Shown here: piece after piece, positions 9,722 through 17,754 of the stretch
Position numbering within the stretch: the stretch's first letter is position 1
Layout: each line of letters begins with the position of its first letter
Assembly (NCBI GenBank): GCA_900128585.1
Contig: LT642380.1
Location: 1 to 20,337 of the forward strand
Direction: 5' to 3'
DNA length: 20,337 nt
From: Stramenopiles sp. TOSAG23-3
Lineage: Eukaryota > Sar
Translations under genes and position numbers: made by a program
Notes under the pieces: model-generated
Told to the model about the DNA's origin: nothing
Seen by the model: the letters and a program-made list of their open reading frames with translations, nothing else
Databases searched by the model: none

Positions 9722-10216
9722 ATGATACAAGCTGGAGAGTCCTACGTCGACTCGGACTCCGGGGAAGTCGTAAAGATCAAGTCCATCAGCCCCCCCGCAA
9801 AAACAAACCTAAAGTCTATTCGAATCGTCACCGCGATGGACGCACAAAATCAGCCCATCGTTTATCGAAGAGAATGGTACCCGACTATCGACAGTTCGGG
9901 CATGCCCGAATTCGAAGATTTCGAGCACGGCAAAAAGTACCTCGTGCAGAATGCAAAGAACGGGGACGTGGAGCTTCTCCGTGTGGAATCCACGGAGACC
10001 ATGGTCGAGAACGAAGAGTCCAAGGTCGCCGTAGTCACAGGGTCCGTGTATAGACTGGACGGCGTCTTTCCGGTCACGTTTACAAAGAAGTACTTTCACG
10101 ACGGCGTTTCCACTTGCTGTTACACCATTGTCAAGAAGCAGGTCACGGAAATGCCGTTCTCCGAGCGGTTCACAAAGTGCGGGACCGGCCTCGGAAGGCG
10201 CATGTCGATTGTGTGA
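9722..10216 (+). CDS. Uncharacterised 164-residue protein
   Basis: I do not recognise this family. The ATG at 9722 opens an uninterrupted 164-codon frame ending at TGA 10214-10216. It has the GC-rich third positions shared by the neighbouring real genes, and the surrounding DNA is AT-rich on both sides, which supports real coding. The protein is soluble-looking: no signal peptide or membrane helix. Alternating hydrophobic and polar residues (for example KVAVVTGSVYRLDG, FPVTFTKKYF) suggest a mainly beta fold. There is a CC pair near residues 137-138 and an RRMS motif at 159-162, three residues from the C terminus, which fits the basophilic kinase consensus RRxS. It is divergent from the channelrhodopsin gene and convergent with the tandem CNB gene. 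Function is unknown; a signalling accessory role is only a guess from position. Confidence 0.75.
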   Translation: MIQAGESYVDSDSGEVVKIKSISPPAKTNLKSIRIVTAMDAQNQPIVYRREWYPTIDSSGMPEFEDFEHGKKYLVQNAKNGDVELLRVESTETMVENEESKVAVVTGSVYRLDGVFPVTFTKKYFHDGVSTCCYTIVKKQVTEMPFSERFTKCGTGLGRRMSIV

Positions 10217-10431
10217 TACTGCCTCGATCGAAAATTGAAAAAGAAATGTACATAGTTGCAAATTTATGTCGTTGCAGTTACAGTCCGTAAAAGTGCCTTT
10301 GTTTGAACCATTCCATTTTTATGGGTCTCGTCCATATAAAAAAGTAAAGCGCGTTGTAAAAGTTTGTAATTTAATTAAAACCTCCAAAACAATATTTAAC
10401 TTCTTAATAAGTTCTAATTTTACATATCTTA

Positions 10432-11957
10432 TTATAAAATACACGCGTAACTTTTCTTCCCGAACAGATCGACGTTCTGGTAAAACGTGTTGTTCTTCAT
10501 AAGCCATTCCTGATAGTGGTACTTGTTCCGGTACAGGTACTCGTCGTCTACCCGCGTGCGATACGCGGAAGGGGACAGGGCGTTGGTGGTCCTTCGGTAT
10601 GCGGAGGAGGGCCGCGTGTACTTTCTCGGCTTGAACGATTTCGGGAGCTTGTCGTCGATGAACGAATTCGTGTGCTTCACCCTCTTCTTGTGGGCATTTT
10701 GAACGGTGCGAAAATGAACCAGCTGTTCCCTGCTCATGTGGTTCTTGAGGGTTCGGGGGAGCTTGACGTCTGGGACACGGGAAATCTCGTCTTTGATGCG
10801 GAGCTTTGCCCGGTTCACGGTCCACACCAGGGACTTTGGCGGTTGCGTGTCGACGCCCTGCCGGGCGTGCTCGACGCCTTGCTTGTGAAACTTTGCCATT
10901 TCGTCCAGGAAGAGCTTGGTGCTCGTGCTTTTCCGTCGGTGCTCCTTTACTGGCTCGAGCTTGATTATTTGCGTTTTGTGGTTCACCTTGACCGATTTCA
11001 GGATTTGCGTCCGCTGGGACTGCTCGTGGATGTAATTCTTCAACGACTTGGACTTTCCCTTGGTCGACGTGACGACGACTTTCTTCAGCACGCTCCACTT
11101 CGACTTGGGGGGGTTCGCGGACTCCGACTCGGGCTCGGATGGAGACTTGGGATCGGGAAGGTGCTTTCCGGCCATCTTCAGGGCAACGTCGAAGATGCCC
11201 AGCTTCATCTTTGACGCGAAGATAGAGCCTGCTTTTGCCCCGCCCCCCCCCCTGCACTGGCTGGAACGGGCGCGTTCGTCTTGTGCCGAAGGATCATGTC
11301 CATTATCGGCGAATCGTTCTCTTGGATCGACAGCATCTGGCACGTGACGCGGAGCATTTTGACCTTTCCCCGGGCAATGCAGTTCGCCGTTCGAACTTTT
11401 TGTTTCGACAGAACGGCCCGCTCTCCAAAAATTTCCCCTGGTGCGATAGAGTTCACCTTTCGTTGGCAGCTTGGGACGGTCGTATCGTTCACCGTCACGT
11501 CGACGAACCCCTCGGTGATGACGAAGAAGGAGTTCCCCTCCTCGCCTTCTTTCACGATGACCTCCCCTTCCTTGTAGGCTACTTCTTCCACCTCTACCCC
11601 TGGGCCGAGCTGTTCTATAACGTTTTGGCCTTTTCGCCGGTGAACCCTCAGCTCGGTGTTGTCCTCCAGCGCTCGGCACGTCGCCGTCCGCTGAAAGTTC
11701 TCCCGGAGCAACGCGAGCTCCCCGAACGTCTCGCCCTCCCGAAGGGTCGCTAATAGCTTTTCCCTTGGCAGAAAGTGTGTAGTGTCCACGGCGTACACCC
11801 CGACGGAGCCATGGCTTATTTTGAATGATTCGTGCCCAAAATCCCCTTTCGAAAATATTTTCTGCCGACGCGAGTACGTCCGGGAGGTGGACTTTAGTTC
11901 TACGATGGACTGCGAGAAGGTAGGGGAACCTGCGGCAGGGGATGGTGTTTCGGCCAT
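10432..11957 (-). CDS. Tandem cyclic-nucleotide-binding protein with basic C-terminal region (frame broken at G10 run)
   Basis: From the ATG at 11957 the first frame encodes two cyclic-nucleotide-binding domains. Their phosphate-binding cassettes are FGELALLRENFQRTAT (residues 78-93) and FGERAVLSKQKVRTAN (177-192), each with the Glu and Arg that contact the nucleotide. The RTA pattern, with Thr where PKA regulatory subunits have Ala, resembles cGMP-dependent protein kinase. This frame runs into a 10-G homopolymer (10-C on the plus strand, 11243-11252) and stops at 11205, soon after it. A second frame in the same direction then continues as good GC-rich coding to a TAA at 10432, about 270 residues rich in Lys and Arg with no kinase or membrane domain. 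One extra G in the run would join the two frames into about 505 residues. The likely cause is a homopolymer length error; a real disrupting mutation or programmed shift is possible. There is no dimerisation/docking domain and no canonical inhibitor RRxS/A, so it is not a standard PKA-R. Confidence 0.85.
11243..11252. repeat. 10-base C/G homopolymer at a coding frame change
   Basis: Ten consecutive C on the plus strand (G on the sense strand of the CNB gene). The open coding frame changes by one base exactly here, so its true length decides whether the gene is intact. Confidence 0.9.
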
Positions 11958-13544
11958 CGCTCGGGGTGCAATATTGTCTAACCGCGATCGAGCCTGAATT
12001 TGGTACGCTGTTTAACTTTGAGACGTTCCTGGGTTGTGAATATGCATGAATATAGATAGATAAATAGGCTGTTTTATCATGAATTTCTGTTCCAGAAGAA
12101 GAAAGTATCGTGCCAATGGTAATCCGAAATATAATATTATTTTTTTCCCCTTTTTTTTCACTCACATCTTCTCGTTCCATCCATCGCGTCCAATTTTTTT
12201 TTACATCTTCTCTCGCTCTCTCCCCATTCATCGTCTCATCGACTGGGATCATCGACATCAATCACATCTTCTATCATCATTTCACTTAACTTATATTATA
12301 GGACTCATATAGCACCTATTATTTGGTTGTGTGCAATACGCGTAGGAGACTAATAGCTATATAAATAAATAATTATGAAAAAAGAAAGAAAGCGCTGCTA
12401 TTTATTTAATCTATTATATAATAGTCGTATATAGCTATATATCTATATATCTACACACAATAACATTAATTAGGCAAAATAAAATATCGAGATCTATTTT
12501 TTTACCCAATTTTTTCATTTTTTTGCTGATGGTATTTCCTTTCTATTCTTATTTGTAGAACGACTAAAGACTAAAATAAGAAGAGAATATAATATAGCTA
12601 GTTTTTTAGTTCTCTCTTCGCGATCGATCGAACAAATAGAATAATTAACAATTGATAAAATATGTGAATGCTATTACATAGTCTACCGTTTGCATAGCAT
12701 ACGTAGACGAAAATGAAGCATTATTTTGATTTTGACTTTTTTTTTACACATTCAATGAACCCAACCAACAAACCCATTTTTTTTATACTTTGTTGTTATT
12801 TATTATGTTATCGTTATGTTATTCTTTTATATTTTATTATTATTTTTTTATATTTTGTATGTTATATTTATAATAATAATTGTACCATTATTTTGACATT
12901 ATTTTACCTTCTGTGATGATAAGGGAACTAAAAAAAAGACCAGGCTAAAAAAAGGAAAGGCTCCAGAATAAGTTTTTAAAAGCCAAATAATAGACAAAGT
13001 CTAGAGGAGTATGAAAAGCACAAGATGAAGGAAGGAAGGAAGGAAGGAAGGAAAGGAAGGAAGATACCAAAGTAAAACAATAAATAATAAAGTATAGATA
13101 TATGTATTGTAATATTTTATTCAACCTATATAATATGTTACTTTATAGTTCTATATTTGTTAATAAATAGATATGAACGAACCGTACCTTTTTACTATTG
13201 GAATTTGGAATACGATACTTTCCTTTGCTGTTTTTCTATTATTTGGTACATCATAACATACACAACACAGCAGGCAGCCGAAGAAGAAAGAACGAACGAA
13301 CGAATGCGCTGCTGTTTTGTTGTGCTTGCGCCAATTAATTCACAATTCACCAATATAACATCTTAAGATATATATAATGCATGTATACGTATCCGTTTGT
13401 TATTGTTCAATTGTATACACAACAACATTAATCTAGGCAACAGCGCAATGTCTTCATTTTAAGTGTGTAAATGAATGTCTATGGTGTCCAAGTATATTTA
13501 TCCTGCGTCGCGTTTGTTTTTAATCGCTCCTCCTCGTCGTGGCC
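11958..13544. other. Divergent intergenic region, AT-rich
   Basis: About 1.6 kb between the CNB protein start (minus) and the channel start (plus). It is strongly AT-rich, with T runs, TATA-like alternations near 12421-12450, a GGAA microsatellite at 13027-13064 and a GAAC repeat near 13290-13303. Two degenerate copies of a motif pair (12384-12477 and 13282-13440) are noted separately. No gene or RNA is recognisable. Confidence 0.55.
13027..13064. repeat. GGAA microsatellite
   Basis: A purine-only tract of mainly GGAA units, with one imperfect unit near 13051-13055. Confidence 0.9.
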
Positions 13545-15389
13545 ATGGCAAAGGCGAGCAGCAGTAACTATATCATTGAAGACTTCGAAGAGGATGATAT
13601 CCCAGAAGCGAAGTTCATAGACATGGAGGACCCGCCGGCCCGGCCCCGGCGGTCGCGGCCCGCGCTTCAAAAGCGGCCCACGCTCCGTATCGACGCGGGC
13701 GCAGAGACCAAAGCAGACCCGAAAGAGGGCGGCCCGTCCTCGCCCAACCCCCCGCCGCCGACGCCCTCTTCCTCCCAGCCCACCGGGAAAGAACGGCGAC
13801 GATCCTCTTTCGCGCTCACCCCACGGGCTCGGGAGATGTGGACCGGGCTCCGGGAAACGTTTCGTTCAGGCTCTGCCAAGGTCAGGAGCCTCTCCCCGCA
13901 TAACAAAGACGCGCAGCGCTTCAGGGCCATGTCCGTCGGAAACATAGACGTGAGCCGGCGAGAGCTGGAGGCAGCGGCAAGTGAGCGGAGCAAGTGGCGG
14001 TGCTTTCGCTCTTTCTCGGACTACCTCCCCCTGCACCCAAAGCAAGAGTGGAAGCAGCGATGGAACGGCATCCTAGCGGCTTCCTTGGTCTGCCTCCTGT
14101 TCGTCTCTCCATTCATGATGGGATTTTCGAGGGAGCTGGACCCAGACGTTCGGACCTTCCTGACGGTCCTCGACGTCTTCATCGACGTCGTGTTCGTGGG
14201 AGACATTGCCATGCAGTTCCTCACGGCCTACTACACAAAGGACGGGGAGCTCGTGACGTGCGAGTACAAGATCGCCCAGAACTACCTTCGGACGTGGTTC
14301 TTCGTGGACCTTGTCAGCGTCATTCCATTTCACTACATGCTCTCGAACCAGTTCGCAAAGCTGGCTCGGTTTGTAAAGCCGTTGAAGCTGATCACGCTCC
14401 TCCGCCTCTTCCGCCTCCGGCGCCTGAGGGCGATGGTCGACTCGTACGACATTGGGACGACGCTGGGGAAGATCCTCACGTACATGGCATGCATGTTCGT
14501 GACGTCCCACGTGATGGCCTGTTTCTGGTACTTCATCGCGGACCTCCACGACTTTGACCACACGACGTGGATCTTTCAGTACGATCCGGACACCAAAACG
14601 ATCGGGTCCAAGTACCTCCTGTGCTGGTACTGGGCGATCGTCACGGTGACGACCGTGGGGTACGGGGATGTAATCCCGAACTCGGACGAGGAGCGGACCT
14701 TTGCCGCCCTCTGCTCCTTTGTCGGGTCGGTGGGTTTCGCGTTCTTGGTGGGGAAGATGTCCGCGATCGCGAACGGGGCCGAGCAGTCCAACATCAAGTT
14801 CCAGAATAAGATGTCCAATATCGTAGCGTTTATGAAAGCGAACAGGTTCCCGGTCCACCTTCGCCGGCGTATACGAGAGTTCTACGAGGAGAAGCGATAC
14901 GTCGGGGACCTGATCGACGCGGACGAGGTGTTCCACGAGCTGTCCTTCCCGCTGCGAAAGGAAGTCTCCCTGTACTGCAACAGGGACGCCATAAAACGGG
15001 TCCCGTTCTTCTCCGCGTGCGAGGGTGCCCTCTTGGAGGCCCTCCTCCTGAAGCTAAAGTCCCGACACTTCGTTGCGGGCGACTATATCATTCGAAAAGG
15101 GGACGTAGGGAACGAAATGTACATACTGAACAAGGGGGAGGTGAGCGTGGTCACAGAGGACGGCAAGGTCCTCGCGACGCTCGGGGAAGGGAGCTTTTTC
15201 GGAGAGATAGCGCTCCTGAGCGACCACTCCCGGCGGACTGCCTCTCTGAAGGCGGACATCAACTGTTTGATTTACTGCCTGGAGAAGAAAGACCTGGCCG
15301 ATGTGTGCCGGAAGTTTCCAAAGTTCGACGCGGAGATCAAGCTGTTGGCGAACACCCGGTTGGCTGCGACGATGGAGAAGAAGGGATGA
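13545..15389 (+). CDS. Voltage-sensor potassium-type channel with cyclic-nucleotide-binding domain (HCN/CNG/EAG superfamily)
   Basis: A 614-residue tetrameric plasma-membrane cation channel subunit. I use the ATG at 13545 (context GCCATGG); a GTG two codons upstream is not needed. The cytosolic N terminus (1-172) is Pro/Ser/Arg-rich and has RRRSS at 84-88. S1 is about 175-195, S2 204-228 and S3 249-264. S4 (272-295) has Lys or Arg at every third position, K272, R275, K278, K281, R287, R290, R293, interrupted once by Thr284, a pattern like HCN S4. The pore has TTVGYGD (369-375), the canonical potassium filter, unlike HCN. After S6 come an HCN-like C-linker (412-485) and a CNB domain with cassette FGEIALLSDHSRRTAS (552-567), whose Glu, Arg and Thr are consistent with cAMP or cGMP binding. 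The family is firm; gating polarity and ligand are not determinable here. It is divergent from the tandem CNB gene. Confidence 0.95.
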   Translation: MAKASSSNYIIEDFEEDDIPEAKFIDMEDPPARPRRSRPALQKRPTLRIDAGAETKADPKEGGPSSPNPPPPTPSSSQPTGKERRRSSFALTPRAREMWTGLRETFRSGSAKVRSLSPHNKDAQRFRAMSVGNIDVSRRELEAAASERSKWRCFRSFSDYLPLHPKQEWKQRWNGILAASLVCLLFVSPFMMGFSRELDPDVRTFLTVLDVFIDVVFVGDIAMQFLTAYYTKDGELVTCEYKIAQNYLRTWFFVDLVSVIPFHYMLSNQFAKLARFVKPLKLITLLRLFRLRRLRAMVDSYDIGTTLGKILTYMACMFVTSHVMACFWYFIADLHDFDHTTWIFQYDPDTKTIGSKYLLCWYWAIVTVTTVGYGDVIPNSDEERTFAALCSFVGSVGFAFLVGKMSAIANGAEQSNIKFQNKMSNIVAFMKANRFPVHLRRRIREFYEEKRYVGDLIDADEVFHELSFPLRKEVSLYCNRDAIKRVPFFSACEGALLEALLLKLKSRHFVAGDYIIRKGDVGNEMYILNKGEVSVVTEDGKVLATLGEGSFFGEIALLSDHSRRTASLKADINCLIYCLEKKDLADVCRKFPKFDAEIKLLANTRLAATMEKKG

Positions 15390-16314
15390 GGGGAGAGGAA
15401 AGGGGGGGAGGAAAGAAAGGTTGTCTACCTTGGTAAAAATAAATTTTATATTCTACTGAAGAACTTTAACGTTTATTTGTAATGGTTACGACCTTCGTCT
15501 GCTTTTAAACGATGATTTTTCCTTTTGACCTCGGTCGATTCTTACTGACAAATGAAAATGGTTTTTGATCGAAATCTGAACGGGTGTGGGTAAAAAGCTG
15601 GAAGAATAAAATACCTCCTCCTCTTCTTTTCCATAATTAATATTGATAGGAATTCATTTATAAATGTTAAGTACTTACATTCGTATTCAATATAATAATT
15701 AATTCCTCAAAAATATCCTCTTTTTTTGTCTATATAATACTATAGAAGTATACAAATGTTCGTATTTGTAATTTCATTTAAAAAAAAGCATTAAATTATT
15801 GATAGTTATTCCTCTTTCTAATCTCACAACATTGAATACCATCTGTTATAATATAATTTATAAATTAGAATATATTTTATAATGTATTATAATGGGATTT
15901 TGAAGAAGAAAAAAGAAGAAGAAAGAAGATTTCTTCTTTTTTTATTTTTTATTTTTTATTATTTTTTTTTTTTTTTTATTATTATTAGAGTTCCGTTCAT
16001 CATTTTATTATTATTAATTTAATAAATTTTCTTCTTGTTTCTCTTCTTCTTCTTCTTCTCTATTATAATCAGGGTTAATAAAAAAAATAATAATAATATA
16101 ATTATAATTCCTCACCACCGAACAGACTCTGTATATTATAATAATCAATTTAAACAGTTTTATATGGAATCATCGATCCCTATTTAATTTCATTCTTTTC
16201 GGCACGAAAGGTATGGATCGATCGATCGATTGAATAATTTTATTGCCAACCCCAGTTTATACAAGCGATACAGAGTACAGCTGGTACGCACACCACCAAC
16301 ACCACTAACACCAC
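15390..16314. other. AT-rich spacer with hairpin-forming GAA/TTC runs
   Basis: Between the channel stop and the golgin start. It includes a GAAGAA purine run at 15902-15929 followed directly by a TTTCTTCTT-type run, which can fold as a hairpin, T runs near 15950-15980, TTC repeats near 16030-16060 and a GATC repeat at 16216-16230. The last 30 bases before 16315 are an ACC-rich leader. No gene seen. Confidence 0.55.
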
Positions 16315-17460
16315 ATGAGCGACGCTGGGGGCGAGGCCCCACCGCCTGCGGGTGGGAAGAAGCAGCTGGACCTTGCGGAGACGGTTAAAAAATTGAAACG
16401 GTTGGTGACGCTGTACAAAAAAGAGGTTGATCGGCTGAAGGAAAAGGAGTCTGCCCTTTTGGTGGAGCTCGAGGAGCAGAAGGAGCAGAACCGTCGTGCC
16501 CAAACCCCCCCGCCGGCCCTCCCGTTCTACGCCAACGCCCGGCCCATAGAAGTCCCCATGCGGGTCAAGTGCAAGCCGTCAGGGGTGCACTGGTGCTACG
16601 TAAAGTATGACGCGGAGGATGACGGGGGAGACAGGGACTCGGACGGGGGGGACAGGGATTCGAACGGGTCAGATGAGGGAGTGAAGTACGCATGGCGGCG
16701 GGAGATCGATGTGGTGGCCCAGGCAGAAGACTTTGGGGTGACGCTGCAGCTCCCGGACGTCCTGGAGGACGGGGAGACGGGGCGGTCGACGCACAAGGAC
16801 CTGGAGCGGCAGCTAACGATCGCGCACGACAACATCGAGCGGGTCCAGGAGGACTTTCGACGGTACCGTGTGCGCGCGGAGATTGTCCGTCGGCAGAAGG
16901 AGTCAGAAATTAGCAAGCTGATGGAAACGTCGGCCGAGTTCAACGAGCAGCAGCTGGCCTTCGACAGCAAAGTGGAGGACCAGTTGAACTACACCAAGCA
17001 GGTCCTTGCGGAAAAGGAGGGGGAGAACAAAAAGTTGAAGGCAAAGTGCGACTCTCAAAAGGCCGACTGGGACAGGCTGAAACGCGAGAATCAGCAGCTC
17101 AAACAGCTCCTCGACAGCGGCGGGGCCAGGGGGGACGAGACGTTGGCGGCGAAGCACCAAAAGCTGAAGCAGGAGTACCAGGCGTACCGAAAGCGCGCGA
17201 TGCAACTGTTGAAGAACAAGGGGAAGGACGGAGGCGGGGGCGGCGCGGCGGCGAAGAAGGACCAAGGCATCGACGCAGAGGCCGTCGTATACCTTCGGAA
17301 CACGGTCCTCAAGTACATGGCAACGGACAGAGAAGAGGTGAGGGAACAGATGGAGGGCGCCATCGCAACCGTGCTGCGGTTCAACAAGCAAGATTTAGAG
17401 TACGTCTCGAAGCAGAGGTCCCAGAGCCGGAGCTGGGCCGCGTGGATGGGCGTGTCGTAA
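16315..17460 (+). CDS. GRIP-domain golgin-like coiled-coil protein
   Basis: A 381-residue protein probably peripheral to the trans-Golgi, where GRIP domains bind the small GTPase ARL1 and act in vesicle tethering. The N-terminal segment 16-60 is a Lys/Glu/Leu coiled coil. Residues 62-160 are a non-coiled insert with a Pro run and an acidic GGDRDSD/GGDRDSN repeat near 104-117. Residues 160-300 form the main coiled coil. A Gly run (305-312) links to the GRIP domain at about 320-366, with VVYLRNTVLKYM carrying the key tyrosine and IATVLRFNKQDLEYV matching the domain end. A basic, Trp-containing tail (367-381) follows. It is short for a golgin; animal GRIP golgins are much longer, but protist ones can be compact. 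The ATG at 16315 follows an ACC-rich leader. Convergent with NMD3. Confidence 0.85.
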   Translation: MSDAGGEAPPPAGGKKQLDLAETVKKLKRLVTLYKKEVDRLKEKESALLVELEEQKEQNRRAQTPPPALPFYANARPIEVPMRVKCKPSGVHWCYVKYDAEDDGGDRDSDGGDRDSNGSDEGVKYAWRREIDVVAQAEDFGVTLQLPDVLEDGETGRSTHKDLERQLTIAHDNIERVQEDFRRYRVRAEIVRRQKESEISKLMETSAEFNEQQLAFDSKVEDQLNYTKQVLAEKEGENKKLKAKCDSQKADWDRLKRENQQLKQLLDSGGARGDETLAAKHQKLKQEYQAYRKRAMQLLKNKGKDGGGGGAAAKKDQGIDAEAVVYLRNTVLKYMATDREEVREQMEGAIATVLRFNKQDLEYVSKQRSQSRSWAAWMGVS

Positions 17461-17754
17461 GGGAGATGCAACAAGTGTGGCTATCTTCATAGTTTTAGCT
17501 AGGAAGTTGGCTGTTATTTAAGTAATTACAATTAATGTACTGCGAACTGAACTCTACTGCTCTACTGCTCTACTGTCTTAACAGTTCGCCCTTCTTTGCT
17601 TCATTTATACAGTAAGTTGTTTAAGACTTAGAAGTAGTAAATAACAGCCAATTTTCTTGTTTTTAGTAAACTCTCTTTCTACAAAATCTAAGGTAAGATA
17701 TGTGCCTCTCCTCTCTACAGTTCAATACTGGTTGTTTGGAGGGATGAACATGTT
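17461..17754. other. Convergent 3' intergenic region with nested inverted repeats
   Basis: Both flanking genes end here. It contains an outer inverted repeat (17501-17520 with 17638-17657, 18 of 20 matching), an inner perfect 8-bp inverted repeat (17542-17549 with 17582-17589), and three perfect tandem copies of CTCTACTG (17552-17575) in the inner loop. It could act in 3'-end formation for both genes or be a small non-autonomous element; the sequence alone does not decide. Confidence 0.6.
17501..17657. repeat. Nested inverted repeat, possible MITE-like element or 3'-end hairpin
   Basis: The outer arms contain GTTGGCTGTTATTTA and its near-complement. The inner arms are GCGAACTG and CAGTTCGC around a loop with a threefold CTCTACTG repeat. 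No clear target-site duplication was identified. Confidence 0.6.

Noticed and set aside
10432-10450. CaaX prenylation signal on the CNB protein tail (ends ACIL)
   Set aside because: The cysteine is third from the end, not fourth, so it does not fit CaaX.
10319-11257. Long third-frame minus ORF beneath the CNB gene tail
   Set aside because: It has unnatural composition and runs on into AT-rich noncoding DNA, whereas the 10432-ending frame stops at the composition boundary.
11958-13544. tRNA or other structured RNA genes in AT-rich spacers
   Set aside because: No T-loop-like GGTTCGAATCC block or cloverleaf was found by eye; a covariance search was not possible.
14073-14936. Antisense ORF inside the channel gene
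   Set aside because: It is a by-product of GC-rich codon bias; the plus strand encodes an unmistakable channel. The same applies to the ORF at 18062-19006 inside NMD3.
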